Below are positions 26,098 through 35,153 of a stretch of DNA of 64,000 nucleotides, piece after piece; position 1 is the first letter of the stretch, and every line of letters starts with the position of its first letter. This stretch comes from Maricurvus nonylphenolicus (GTDB taxonomy: Bacteria > Pseudomonadota > Gammaproteobacteria > Pseudomonadales > Cellvibrionaceae), in assembly GCF_042854845.1 (NCBI RefSeq), contig NZ_AP031498.1, positions 5,518,001 to 5,582,000 on the forward strand, given 5' to 3'. Below the pieces are notes generated by a model. The model ran no database searches. It had not been told where the DNA came from and saw only the letters and a list, made by a program, of their open reading frames with translations. The translations under genes and the position numbers were made by a program.

Positions 26098-26135
26098 CTG
26101 AAGCCCCATTTATCGGGCTTCAGCAGTTGTTTTGG
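26098..26135 (+). terminator. Hairpin terminator after gmk
   Basis: Stem CTGAAGCCC (26098-26106) and GGGCTTCAG (26115-26123), followed by CAGTTGTTTT. The T-run is interrupted, so termination before rpoZ may be partial. Confidence 0.6.
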
Positions 26136-26245
26136 CTGGTTGTTTTGCGTACACTGGCCGACTTTTTGAAACTGGCCCATAATGCTCACATCATGGGTTC
26201 CAATTGAACCGCTTACAGAGCACACACAATAGGTTTTAGAGACTT

Positions 26246-26512
26246 ATGGCACGAATTACCGTTGAAGATTGTCTGGATTACGTAGATAACCGTTTTGAGC
26301 TGGTGATGGTGAGCTCCAAGCGCGCGCGCCAAATCGCTGTAGGTGGTAAAGACCCTATGGTGCCAGAAGAAAACGACAAGCCTACCGTAATCGCCCTGCG
26401 TGAAATCGAAGAAGGCCTGGTAAACGCCAGCATTCTGGATCAGACCGAAGAAGACGACTTCGAAGAAGAAGTGGTTACCGGGGCAAACGTTGAGCAAAAC
26501 ATCGAGCTATAA
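26246..26512 (+). CDS. rpoZ: RNA polymerase omega subunit
   Basis: 88 residues. MARITVEDCLDYVDNRFELVMVSSKRARQI and KPTVIALREIEEGLV are the conserved omega segments. Omega binds the beta-prime subunit, aids assembly and forms part of ppGpp site 1. Spacing of 51 bp to spoT suggests one transcript, as in E. coli and Pseudomonas. The acidic C-terminal tail (EEDDFEEEVVTG) is normal for this group. Confidence 0.95.
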   Translation: MARITVEDCLDYVDNRFELVMVSSKRARQIAVGGKDPMVPEENDKPTVIALREIEEGLVNASILDQTEEDDFEEEVVTGANVEQNIEL

Positions 26513-26563
26513 ACAAACAATATCGAACTGTATAGCTAGCGCATACCCCAAGGGAGGGAAGTC

Positions 26564-28678
26564 TTGCACACACTGGATTCACTCGGTCACAGACTTTCCT
26601 CCTACCTCGAACCTCAGCAAATCCACCGCGTAAAGCGCGCTTACTTCTACGCGGAACAAGCCCACGAAGGCCAGATGCGCCGCAGTGGCGAAGCCTATAT
26701 TACCCACCCCTTAGCTGTAGCCAATATTCTCGCCGGCATGCATATGGACCATCAAAGTCTGATGGCCGCGATGCTGCACGACGTGATTGAAGATACCGGT
26801 ATTCCCAAAGAAGCCCTATCGGAGCAGTTTGGCGAAACCGTGGCTGAGTTGGTGGACGGGGTCAGTAAACTGACCCAGTTCGAGTTCGAATCCCAAGCCC
26901 AAAAGCAGGCAGAAAACTTCCAGAAAATGGCCATGGCGATGGCCAAAGACATCCGCGTGATTCTGGTGAAGCTAGCCGACCGGCTCCACAATATGCGCAC
27001 CCTCGGTGCCCTCAAGCCGGAAAAGAAACGCCGTATTGCCAAGGAAACCCTGGAGATTTACGCCCCCATTGCCCAGCGTCTGGGCATGAACAATATTCGT
27101 CTGGAACTGGAAGACCGCGGCTTTGCCGCCATGTACCCGTTCCGCTCCAGCCGCCTGCGTGCCGCCCTCAAGGTCGCCCGCGGCAACCGCACCGAGCTGG
27201 TGGAAAATATTCAGAGCGCCATTGAATCGCGCCTGGAGCGCGAGAATATTCACGCCCTGGTGATCGGACGGGAAAAACACCTGTTCAGCATCTACCAGAA
27301 GATGCGCCAGAAGAAGAAATCCTTTAAAGAGATTATGGACGTCTACGCCTTCCGCATTATCGTGGAAGATGTCGATACCTGTTACCGGGTGCTCGGCGCC
27401 GTGCACAATCTCTACAAGCCAGTGATCACCGAGTTTAAAGACTATATCGCCATCCCCAAAGCCAATGGTTACCAGTCTCTGCATACCGTACTGGTAGGTA
27501 TGCACGGCGTACCCATTGAAGTGCAAATCCGCACCAAAGAGATGGATGAAATGGCCAACAGCGGTATTGCCGCCCACTGGCTTTACAAGTCCGATAGCGA
27601 CGATGCCCCCACCGGCTCCCACGCCCGCGCCCGCCAATGGGTTCAGGGCCTGCTGGAAATGCAGCAAAACGCGGGTAGCTCGCTGGAGTTTATTGAAAAC
27701 GTAAAAATCGATCTGTTCCCGGACGAGGTTTACGTGTTTACCCCGAAAGGCAAGATTGTCGAACTGCCCGCCGGCGCTACCGCCGTCGACTTCGCTTACA
27801 ACGTACACACCGATGTTGGTCATCGCTGTGTAGCCTGTCGTATTAATGATCGTCTGGCGCCACTGTCGCAGCCACTGCAAAGCGGTCAAAAGGTAAAAAT
27901 TATCACCTCACCCGGTGCGCAGCCCAACCCCAACTGGTTGAACTTTGTCACCTCCGGTAAGGCGCGCTCCAGTATTCGCCACTTCCTGAAAAGCCAGCGT
28001 CATCACCAGTCCATCGAGCTGGGTAAACGCATGCTGGGCCGTGCGCTGCAAAACTACCAGCTGGATATCGACAAGCTCACCGAAGAACAACTGGATAAAC
28101 TGACCACCGGTACCAACACGCCAAGTATGGATGCGCTGCTGGAAGATATTGGCCTGGGTAACCGCATCGCCGTTGCCGTAGCGAAAATTCTGGCCCCGGA
28201 AAGTACCGAAGAAGGTGGCACTACCAATATCTATTCACCGCTGATGATCGATTCCACCGATGGCTTGATGATCAGTTTTGCCCGCTGCTGCCGCCCGATT
28301 CCCGGCGACCCCATTGTCGGCCATATCAGTGCCGGTAAGGGCCTGGTGATTCACCAAGAAACCTGTCGCAACCTGGCCGACCTTAGCGATCAGCCAGAAA
28401 AAATCAGTCAGGTTAACTGGGCGCCTACTGTAACCGGTGAATTCCCTGTCGATATTCGTGTTGAAGTGGAATCCGAGCGCGGCATTATTGCTACCCTGGC
28501 CACCCGTATCAGCGAGATGGGAGCCAATATTGAGCAAATCCATGTCGATGAACGCGATGCCCACAACAGTGTTATCAACCTCTCCATTGGTGTGCACAAC
28601 CGTATCCACCTGGCCAACATTATTCGCCGCTTGAAAACCATTCATGCGGTAATCAGAATCACCCGCAGTAAAAATTAA
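26564..28678 (+). CDS. spoT: Bifunctional (p)ppGpp synthetase/hydrolase SpoT
   Basis: 704 residues. Domain order: HD hydrolase (His72-Asp73 in AAMLHDVIEDTGI), synthetase (KDYIAIPKANGYQSLHTVL), TGS (DEVYVFTPKGKIVELPAGAT), then a helical/CC region with FARCCRPIPGDPIVGH, and a C-terminal ACT domain. The intact HD motif shows an active hydrolase; SpoT synthetase activity is usually weak. Translation starts at TTG with a very strong AAGGGAGGGAAG site. It sets the stringent response to carbon, iron and fatty-acid stress. Confidence 0.95.
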   Translation: MHTLDSLGHRLSSYLEPQQIHRVKRAYFYAEQAHEGQMRRSGEAYITHPLAVANILAGMHMDHQSLMAAMLHDVIEDTGIPKEALSEQFGETVAELVDGVSKLTQFEFESQAQKQAENFQKMAMAMAKDIRVILVKLADRLHNMRTLGALKPEKKRRIAKETLEIYAPIAQRLGMNNIRLELEDRGFAAMYPFRSSRLRAALKVARGNRTELVENIQSAIESRLERENIHALVIGREKHLFSIYQKMRQKKKSFKEIMDVYAFRIIVEDVDTCYRVLGAVHNLYKPVITEFKDYIAIPKANGYQSLHTVLVGMHGVPIEVQIRTKEMDEMANSGIAAHWLYKSDSDDAPTGSHARARQWVQGLLEMQQNAGSSLEFIENVKIDLFPDEVYVFTPKGKIVELPAGATAVDFAYNVHTDVGHRCVACRINDRLAPLSQPLQSGQKVKIITSPGAQPNPNWLNFVTSGKARSSIRHFLKSQRHHQSIELGKRMLGRALQNYQLDIDKLTEEQLDKLTTGTNTPSMDALLEDIGLGNRIAVAVAKILAPESTEEGGTTNIYSPLMIDSTDGLMISFARCCRPIPGDPIVGHISAGKGLVIHQETCRNLADLSDQPEKISQVNWAPTVTGEFPVDIRVEVESERGIIATLATRISEMGANIEQIHVDERDAHNSVINLSIGVHNRIHLANIIRRLKTIHAVIRITRSKN

Positions 28679-28682
28679 AATC

Positions 28683-28717
28683 TGTCACTGGTCGCTCTTT
28701 ATTACAGACTGGTGACA
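28683..28717 (+). other. Hairpin in the spoT-ridA interval
   Basis: TGTCACTGGTC (28683-28693) and GACTGGTGACA (28707-28717) pair over 11 positions in RNA if two G-U pairs are allowed, loop 13 nt. No T-run follows. It ends 14 bases before the ridA start codon and might affect its translation. Confidence 0.45.
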
Positions 28718-28731
28718 AGAAACTAGAGACG

Positions 28732-29121
28732 ATGAATATGACTAACAAAGCCATTATCCACACCGACAACGCCCCAGAAGCCATCGGCACTTACTCCCAG
28801 GCGGTAAAAACCGGCAACACCGTTTACCTGTCTGGCCAAATTGCACTGGACCCACAAAAGATGGAACTGGTTAGCGAAGACTTTGCCGAGCAGGCTCACC
28901 AGGTGTTTAAAAACCTGTCTGCGGTTTGCGAAGCCTCCGGTGGCAGTCTGAACGATATCGTTAAGCTGAATCTGTTTTTAACCGACCTGAGCAACTTCCC
29001 TATTGTTAACGAAATTATGTCTCAGTACTTTGCCGAGCCTTATCCTGCTCGTGCAGCGGTAGGTGTAAAAGAGTTGCCTAAGGGTGCGATAGTTGAAGCT
29101 GATGGTGTAATGGTTATCTAA
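28732..29121 (+). CDS. ridA: 2-iminobutanoate/2-iminopropanoate deaminase RidA
   Basis: 129 residues. The YjgF/RidA signature PEAIGTYSQAVKTGNTVYLSGQIALDP and the C-terminal PYPARAAVGVKELPKGAIVEADGV, with the active-site Arg in PARAAV, are present. It hydrolyses reactive enamines/imines made by PLP enzymes such as threonine dehydratase, protecting cell metabolism. The gene after spoT is ridA in many pseudomonads. The ATG at 28738 (MTNKAI) is as likely a start as 28732. Cytoplasmic trimer in the family. Confidence 0.93.
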   Translation: MNMTNKAIIHTDNAPEAIGTYSQAVKTGNTVYLSGQIALDPQKMELVSEDFAEQAHQVFKNLSAVCEASGGSLNDIVKLNLFLTDLSNFPIVNEIMSQYFAEPYPARAAVGVKELPKGAIVEADGVMVI

Positions 29122-29144
29122 CCCTGACACTTTAAAGCTCGAAT

Positions 29145-29173
29145 AAAAAACGGGGCTAATAGCCCCGTTTTTA
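29145..29173 (+). terminator. Intrinsic terminator of ridA
   Basis: Perfect stem ACGGGGCT-aat-AGCCCCGT framed by an A-run and a T-run (29145-29173). Confidence 0.9.
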
Positions 29174-29202
29174 TTGTTTTCGAATTCAGCAGGTATAAAC
29201 CC

Positions 29203-29366
29203 GGAGGCGGTCGGTACAGCTGCTCTTCGCGCCCATAAGCGGCAGGAAAAAGTCAGCGCTACGTAAACTCGCAAAAAACGCTCAGACAACCTCCGCGACT
29301 ACCCTGACTTTTTCCTGCCGCTTAAGCATGGGCTGATTGCTACGAGCAGCTGTACCGACCGCCTCC
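29203..29366. repeat. 164-bp long inverted repeat, MITE-like
   Basis: Outer arms of 23 bp are perfect complements: 29203-29225 (starts GGAGGCGGTCGGTACAGC) and 29344-29366. Inner arms of about 21 bp are also perfect: 29236-29256 (holds AAGCGGCAGGAAAAAGTCAG) and 29304-29324. GCCCAT/ATGGGC (29231-29236, 29328-29333) pair between them. The centre (29257-29303) is unpaired. There is no ORF inside. It lies between the ridA terminator and the end of the opposing SDR gene. I see no clear target duplication. Confidence 0.8.
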
Positions 29367-29387
29367 TACCTCTTGTAGTAACGTCAC

Positions 29388-30251
29388 CTATTTCTTGTTA
29401 TCGCATCTAGATAACACATCAACATAACCTTCGCGAAAGGTTGGATATTTAAACTGGTAACCACTATCGAGCAGACGCTTATTACTGCAACGCTTACTGC
29501 CTCGTCGGCCCGCAGGATAATCACCTGCCAAATGATCTTCAGGTAAACCCATCTGCTGCGCCAACCACTGCTTAACATCCCACAAAGGCACAGGCTCACA
29601 GTCACTGGCCAGATAACAATCCTGTAATGTTTCACCCTGCTTATGCCGCTCCACCAAATGTACAAGCACTCCGGCAACATCATCAGCATGAATCCGGTTG
29701 GTAAATAATACCGGCTGCTTTGCGCAACCTTTACCGTCACGCACTTGCTGGATTAAACGCTGACGACCGGGGCCATAAATACCGGAACAGCGCACCACTA
29801 CCGTATCCACCTCCGTAGCAGCCAACAGTTGCTCCGCCTGCAGGAGTGCCTTGCCGGCAAAACCACTGGGGTTAGTCGATGACGTTTCATCCACCCACTC
29901 GGCATCTTGCTGGTTATAGACGCTGGTACTGGAGATCCATAGCACCAGCCTAGGCCGATGTTCTGTCTCGGTAAGAGCCCTAGATAAGCTGCTCGCTGTG
30001 CGAACGTAAGCTTTCTCGTAACCCTCCTGGCTGATCTCATCGGGCGTTAAGGTAACCACTACCACATCAAAACCTTCAGCCAGTAAACGCGATGCGGTTT
30101 CTGGCTCACCAATATCACCTGCACGCATATCGATAACAGCGTCTGCCACAGAGAGGCGGCGCAATCCGACACACCCATAACCATCACCCAACTGATCCTG
30201 TAACCGGCGGGCAATATCGCCATAACCAACCAACAACACCTTTTCCAACAA
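29388..30251 (-). CDS. NAD(P)-dependent epimerase/dehydratase-like SDR protein
   Basis: 287 residues. The Rossmann nucleotide motif is degenerate (KVLLVGYGDIARRL, GxGxxA-type, near residue 4), followed by VVVVTLTPDE and LVLWISSTSVYNQQDAEWVDE, where SSTSVY supplies the Ser of an extended-SDR site; the Tyr-x3-Lys motif is not clear. It resembles the YeeZ-like branch of atypical SDRs whose substrate is unknown. It is a single gene, divergent from oxyR (about 180 bp), which may reflect shared redox control, but that is speculation. Confidence 0.7.
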   Translation of the reverse strand: MLEKVLLVGYGDIARRLQDQLGDGYGCVGLRRLSVADAVIDMRAGDIGEPETASRLLAEGFDVVVVTLTPDEISQEGYEKAYVRTASSLSRALTETEHRPRLVLWISSTSVYNQQDAEWVDETSSTNPSGFAGKALLQAEQLLAATEVDTVVVRCSGIYGPGRQRLIQQVRDGKGCAKQPVLFTNRIHADDVAGVLVHLVERHKQGETLQDCYLASDCEPVPLWDVKQWLAQQMGLPEDHLAGDYPAGRRGSKRCSNKRLLDSGYQFKYPTFREGYVDVLSRCDNKK

Positions 30252-30312
30252 TCTAATTCCCCATAAATAGGCTGATTTTAAGTTCGTCTGCGCATTTAGT
30301 AATTTGCAGTAT

Positions 30313-30369
30313 CATAGTTAAAAGCTAATAGGCATAGTTAAACTGCAAAAGAAAGCTTATAGTTTAACT
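30313..30369. promoter_or_regulatory. Repeated CATAGTTAAA motifs in the SDR/oxyR divergent region
   Basis: CATAGTTAAA occurs at 30313-30322 and again at 30333-30342, exactly two helical turns apart. AGTTAAAC (30336-30343) recurs inverted as GTTTAACT at 30362-30369. The ATAG spacing recalls, but does not equal, the OxyR consensus of four ATAG/CTAT blocks. It may be an autoregulatory operator. Confidence 0.4.
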
Positions 30370-30429
30370 AACTTGTGCCACACTTAATGCAATCAAAACA
30401 ATCAACCCCAGCCGCTCAGTAGATTTTTT

Positions 30430-31362
30430 ATGACGCTAACGGAATTACGCTATATCGTGACCCTCGCTCAGGAACAGCATTTCGGCCGTGCCGCCGAGCG
30501 CTGTTTTGTGTCCCAACCGACCCTGAGTATCGCCGTTAAAAAGCTGGAAGAAGAACTGGGTGTTGCCCTGTTTGAACGCTCGAAAAGCCGGGTGCAAACC
30601 ACTCCGCTGGGCGACCAGATTGTCACCCAGGCACAATTGGTATTGGAACAAACCGCAGCGATCAAAGACATTGCCAGTGCCGGTAAGGATCAGCTATCCA
30701 GCCCACTGCATGTTGGGGCCATTTTCACCATCGGGCCTTTCCTGTTTCCACACTTTATTCCGGAGCTGCAGAGCATTGCCTCAGAAATGCCTCTGTATGT
30801 GGAAGAGGGCTACACAGCCACCCTGCGCCAACGCCTGCGCAAGGGCGAGCTGGATGCCATTATTGTTGCGCTACCCTTTACCGAGCCCGATGTCGTCACC
30901 CAGCCTCTTTACGACGAACCCTTCGTGGTGCTGATGACCGCCGATCACCCACTGAGCAAGCTCGATGCCATCAGCCCCAACGACTTGGATGGCCACGATG
31001 TACTGTTACTGGGCGAGGGCCATTGTTTCCGCGACCAGGTTCTGGAAGCCTGCCCTAATCTACAGCCCAGCCTGGAAAACCGCAGCCATACCCGTACTGC
31101 CGCCGAGGGCAGTTCGCTGGACACCCTGCGCCATATGGTCGCATCCGGCCTGGGTATCACTATTCTGCCCATGTCAGCTGCGGTAGCTCCGCAATACAGT
31201 ACAACCATGATGGTCACTCGGCCATTTGCCGATCCTGCGCCATCTCGCACCGTCGCTCTAGCCTGGCGTGCCAGCTTCCCGCGCCATAAAGCTATCGACG
31301 TGTTACGCTTAGCCATCAACCAGTGCCGCCTGGGCAGTCCCCATACTGGGTCAGAGGCCTAA
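30430..31362 (+). CDS. oxyR: Hydrogen peroxide-sensing LysR regulator OxyR
   Basis: 310 residues. The winged helix-turn-helix (about 1-60, with AAERCFVSQPTLSIAVKKLE) is followed by a substrate-binding-type domain. The redox pair is exact: Cys199 in LGEGHCFRDQ and Cys208 in VLEACPN, the same numbers as in E. coli OxyR, and the HCxRDQ sensor motif is kept. Peroxide forms a disulfide between them and switches on catalase, alkyl hydroperoxide reductase and related genes. It is followed by recG 28 bp downstream, as in several pseudomonads. Confidence 0.95.
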   Translation: MTLTELRYIVTLAQEQHFGRAAERCFVSQPTLSIAVKKLEEELGVALFERSKSRVQTTPLGDQIVTQAQLVLEQTAAIKDIASAGKDQLSSPLHVGAIFTIGPFLFPHFIPELQSIASEMPLYVEEGYTATLRQRLRKGELDAIIVALPFTEPDVVTQPLYDEPFVVLMTADHPLSKLDAISPNDLDGHDVLLLGEGHCFRDQVLEACPNLQPSLENRSHTRTAAEGSSLDTLRHMVASGLGITILPMSAAVAPQYSTTMMVTRPFADPAPSRTVALAWRASFPRHKAIDVLRLAINQCRLGSPHTGSEA

Positions 31363-31390
31363 CCCAAATAGCAACCCGACAACAGCGTAC

Positions 31391-33526
31391 ATGACAGCAA
31401 CCGACACGCCGGTAAGAAAACCCTCCTCCAACAAGACACAAGCGCCCGGACTCGATCAGGTAGCCGTTACCGCCCTTAAAGGCGTCGGTTCTCAGCTGGC
31501 GCTGAAGCTGGAGAAATTGGGTATCACTAACCTGCAGGATCTGCTGTTCCATTTACCCTTGCGTTATATGGACCGTACCAGGGTAACCCCCATAGCTGCC
31601 CTGCAGCCTCTGGCCAATGTGGTGATAGAAGGGGAGGTACGTGCCAGTGATGTGGTTTTTGGCCGTCGTCGCAGCCTGCTATGCCGCCTACAAGATGGTA
31701 CCGGTACCGTTTCCCTGCGCTTTTTCCACTTCTCGAATGCTCAAAAACAGAAGCTGACCCCAGGTACACGTCTGCGCTGTTATGGCGAAACCCGCCGTGG
31801 CGCCTCGGGGCTGGAGCTCTATCACCCGGAGTATGAGGTGATTGACCAGAACAGCAACAAGAGCGCGAAACCGCTGCAGCAAACCCTGACCCCGGTCTAT
31901 CCAACCACCGAGGGGCTAACGCAACAGCGCCTGCGCAGCCTGACCGAGCAAGCCCTGGAGCTGTTAAGCCAGCACAGTTTGACCGAACTCCTGCCCGATC
32001 ACCTGCGCCAGCAATTACATCAGGTGTCACTGGCCGATGCCGTCAAGTATCTGCACCACCCCCCTAAGGAAGCACCGATCGACAAGCTGCTAACCGGGGA
32101 GCACCCCTATCAGCAGCGCCTGGCATTTGAAGAATTGCTGGCCCATCACATCAGCATGCTGCTGTTGCGCCAGCGGGTTCAGGAAACCGGTGCCCCGGCC
32201 ATGGCACCGCAACCACATTTGCAAGACCGACTGGTAGCACAGCTGGGCTTTACCCCAACGGGGGCACAGACCCGAGTAGCCGCCGAAATCGCCTACGACT
32301 TGCAGCAAGCAGTACCCATGTTGCGCCTGGTTCAAGGTGATGTGGGATCCGGCAAAACCCTTGTCGCCGCTTTTGCCGCATTGCAGGCGGTAGGTAACGG
32401 TTATCAGGTGGCGATAATGGCCCCCACCGAAATCCTCGCTGAACAGCACCGCATCAATTTCAGCAATTGGATGGAACCGCTGGATATCAAGGTCGCCTGG
32501 CTCTCAGGCAAGATGAAAGCCGCCGAGCGCCGTGAACAGCTGGCCGCCATCGCCGATGGCAGCGCCCAGGTGATTGTGGGCACTCACGCGCTGTTTCAGG
32601 ATGAAGTGGTATTTGCCGATCTGGGCCTAACCGTGATTGATGAGCAGCACCGCTTTGGTGTCCATCAGCGCCTGGCATTGCGCGAGAAAGGCCGGGAAGG
32701 GCGCCAGCCGCACCAACTGATTATGACCGCCACCCCCATTCCCCGCACTCTGGCCATGAGTGTGTACGCCGACCTGGATAATTCCGTCATCGATGAGCTG
32801 CCACCGGGCCGCACACCGGTATCGACGGTTGTAATCAGTAACGAACGCCGCCAGCAGGTGATTGAGCGGGTACAACAGGCCTGTCTGGAAGGCCGCCAGG
32901 CCTATTGGGTCTGCACGCTGATAGAAGAATCCGAAGCCCTGGAAGCCCAAGCGGCCGAGGCGACCTGGCAAGCCCTGCGTCAGGCCTTGCCGCAGCTTAA
33001 TATCGGCCTTATTCACGGACGCCTGAAAGCGGCAGATAAGGACGCCCAAATGCAGGCCTTTAAGGCTGGTGAAACCCAGTTGCTGGTAGCTACCACCGTC
33101 ATTGAAGTCGGCGTGGACGTACCCAATGCCAGCCTGATGATTATTGAAAACCCCGAACGTCTGGGGCTGGCCCAGCTGCACCAGCTGCGCGGCCGGGTAG
33201 GGCGGGGCAGCAAAGAGAGCCACTGTGTACTGTTGTATGGCGCCCCTCTGTCGCAGATAGGTCGTGAAAGACTCAATGCCATGCGCTCTACCACCGACGG
33301 TTTTGCCATTGCCGAAAAAGACCTGCAACTGCGAGGCCCCGGAGAAGTGCTGGGCACTCGCCAAACCGGCGATGTGCATTTCAAACTGGCCGATCTGCAG
33401 CGCGACGGCCACTTACTTCCCACCATCAAGCAAATTGCCCCCAATTTACTTGCCCAACATCCACAACAGGCCCAACTGCTGGTGGACCGCTGGTTAGGCA
33501 ACAGTCCTGACTACGCAAACGTCTAG
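31391..33526 (+). CDS. recG: ATP-dependent DNA helicase RecG
   Basis: 711 residues. An N-terminal wedge/OB domain (SQLALKLEKLGITNLQDLLFHLPLRYMDRT; LLCRLQDGTGTVSLRFFHF) is followed by helicase motifs LVQGDVGSGKTLVA (Walker A), MAPTEILAEQH, VIDEQHRFGV (DEQH box), MTATPIPRTLAM, and VATTVIEVGVDVPNASLM/QLRGRVGRG. RecG reverses stalled replication forks and moves branched DNA. It is probably co-transcribed with oxyR. Confidence 0.95.
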   Translation: MTATDTPVRKPSSNKTQAPGLDQVAVTALKGVGSQLALKLEKLGITNLQDLLFHLPLRYMDRTRVTPIAALQPLANVVIEGEVRASDVVFGRRRSLLCRLQDGTGTVSLRFFHFSNAQKQKLTPGTRLRCYGETRRGASGLELYHPEYEVIDQNSNKSAKPLQQTLTPVYPTTEGLTQQRLRSLTEQALELLSQHSLTELLPDHLRQQLHQVSLADAVKYLHHPPKEAPIDKLLTGEHPYQQRLAFEELLAHHISMLLLRQRVQETGAPAMAPQPHLQDRLVAQLGFTPTGAQTRVAAEIAYDLQQAVPMLRLVQGDVGSGKTLVAAFAALQAVGNGYQVAIMAPTEILAEQHRINFSNWMEPLDIKVAWLSGKMKAAERREQLAAIADGSAQVIVGTHALFQDEVVFADLGLTVIDEQHRFGVHQRLALREKGREGRQPHQLIMTATPIPRTLAMSVYADLDNSVIDELPPGRTPVSTVVISNERRQQVIERVQQACLEGRQAYWVCTLIEESEALEAQAAEATWQALRQALPQLNIGLIHGRLKAADKDAQMQAFKAGETQLLVATTVIEVGVDVPNASLMIIENPERLGLAQLHQLRGRVGRGSKESHCVLLYGAPLSQIGRERLNAMRSTTDGFAIAEKDLQLRGPGEVLGTRQTGDVHFKLADLQRDGHLLPTIKQIAPNLLAQHPQQAQLLVDRWLGNSPDYANV

Positions 33527-33706
33527 TCATAAAGCCGGAGATCGGGCTTGAGCCGCCAATCGGTGCCTGCTTGTGCCAATTTTTGTAAAAAACCTCCAAA
33601 GCCGACCTATCAATCAACTACAATAGAGATATTTACCCAAGCCACCATTAGAAGTAGGCTTAACAAGTTGTAACAAAAGTTTAATGAGGCCTTGCCTCTG
33701 GAGGAT

Positions 33707-35095
33707 ATGAGTTTGCCGGTTCCCGCCAGTGTTAAGCAGTTGCTGGAAAATCAAAAGGTCGATTACCACATCGCCGATACCAGCCAGGATGGCGCCCTGC
33801 GTGACCAGAAGTTACGCCAAATGGGAGCAGCCAAATCCTTAATACTGCAAGACGCACAAGGCCGGGTTCAGGTTGTCATAGCCGCCAACTGCCTGTTGGA
33901 CATCAATGCGGCCAACCAGCAGATTGGTCGCGACATGCGTCCTGCCACCAATGGCGAACTGCAGCCTTTCTTCGATAAGCACCAGCTGGACTCCATCCCG
34001 GCACTGCCCAAGCTTGCTGGCATGCCTACCTTGGTGGACAAACGCCTGCTGGATGTCGAAACCCTGTATCTGGATGCCGGCACCAATGACGAGCTGTTAG
34101 AAGTTAAACAAGCCGATTTTGCCAACATGGTTGCTGACGCCACCGTGTGTGATATCGCCATTCCCCTGATAGACCTGGAACAGCCCAGCACCAATAGCGA
34201 CGAAGACGATATTTTTGCTGCCGTAAAAACCTTTACCGGTCTGCGCATTAAACAGCGCCTGGAAGAAACCCTGGAATTACCGCCGCTGCCACAAACTGCG
34301 CAGCGCATTATCAAACTGCGGGTTGATCCCAACGCCGATATCAGTGATCTGGCCAATATCGTTGAAACCGACCCCAGCCTGGCCGCACAAGTTGTCAGCT
34401 GGGCCTCATCACCCTATTACTCTGCCCCCGGCAAAATTAAATCCATCCACGATGCCATTGTCCGCGTACTGGGTTTTGATATGGTGCTGAACCTGGCACT
34501 GGGCTTGGCGCTGGGTAAAACCTTGTCCATGCCCAAAGACGGCCCACAGGGAGTTAGCCCCTATTGGATGCAGGCGGTCTATACCGCTGCTGCCGTTGAA
34601 GGGTTGGTAACGGCCATCCCGCGCGAACACCGCCCAGGCTTTGGTATGGCCTACCTGTCAGGCCTGCTGCATAACTTTGGCTACCTGATTTTGGCGGAAA
34701 TTTTCCCGCCACATTTCAGCAGCATTTGCCGACATATAGAAGCCAACACCCATGTGCCCAGCCAATTGGTTGAAAAACATGTTCTCGGCGTTAATCGTGA
34801 CCAACTGGCCAGCTGGTTAATGCAGCTGTGGAATATGCCGGAAGAAGTTGTGGTTGCACTGCGTAACCAAAACGAGCCGGACTTTGAGGGTGAGCATAAC
34901 GAATACGGCAAACTGTTATTTGTCGCACAGCGATTGCTGCAACAACGCGGTATCTGCCAGGGGCCAAAACTGGAAGTGCCTGAAAGCGTCTATCGCCAGC
35001 TGCACCTCGACCCGGAAAAAGCCAATACCACAATCGACAATATTATTGCCTCGGCCGATGAGCTGAATAATATTGCCGGTCAGCTGGACGCCTGA
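33707..35095 (+). CDS. YbaK-like / HDOD fusion signalling protein
   Basis: 462 residues. The first 150 residues look like the YbaK/ProX aminoacyl-tRNA deacylase fold (VKQLLENQKVDYHIADTSQD ... LPALPKLAGMPTLVDKRLLD), but the catalytic Lys cannot be assigned. From about 195 an HDOD domain follows, with LEETLELPPLPQTAQRIIKL and NIVETDPSLAAQVVSWASSPYY. HDOD proteins act in signalling, often with c-di-GMP or stress pathways. The same architecture follows recG in Pseudomonas. GGAGG (33700-33704) is only 2 bases from the ATG at 33707 but 8 bases from the TTG at 33713, so the TTG may be the true start. Confidence 0.78.
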   Translation: MSLPVPASVKQLLENQKVDYHIADTSQDGALRDQKLRQMGAAKSLILQDAQGRVQVVIAANCLLDINAANQQIGRDMRPATNGELQPFFDKHQLDSIPALPKLAGMPTLVDKRLLDVETLYLDAGTNDELLEVKQADFANMVADATVCDIAIPLIDLEQPSTNSDEDDIFAAVKTFTGLRIKQRLEETLELPPLPQTAQRIIKLRVDPNADISDLANIVETDPSLAAQVVSWASSPYYSAPGKIKSIHDAIVRVLGFDMVLNLALGLALGKTLSMPKDGPQGVSPYWMQAVYTAAAVEGLVTAIPREHRPGFGMAYLSGLLHNFGYLILAEIFPPHFSSICRHIEANTHVPSQLVEKHVLGVNRDQLASWLMQLWNMPEEVVVALRNQNEPDFEGEHNEYGKLLFVAQRLLQQRGICQGPKLEVPESVYRQLHLDPEKANTTIDNIIASADELNNIAGQLDA

Positions 35096-35121
35096 TTCTC
35101 TAGCGGCGAATGCCACCCAAT

Positions 35122-35153
35122 AAAAAAGCCAGGTTAAGTGACCTGGCTTTTTT
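35122..35153. terminator. Bidirectional intrinsic terminator
   Basis: Stem AGCCAGGT-taagtg-ACCTGGCT between A- and T-runs (35122-35153). It ends inside the stop codon of the opposing CbiM-like gene. Confidence 0.9.

Noticed and set aside
26972..27889. 305-codon open frame opposite spoT
   Set aside because: No recognisable domain and entirely within a conserved spoT.
32627..33412. 261-codon open frame opposite recG
   Set aside because: Lies within the RecG helicase motifs, has no ribosome site and no protein-like pattern.
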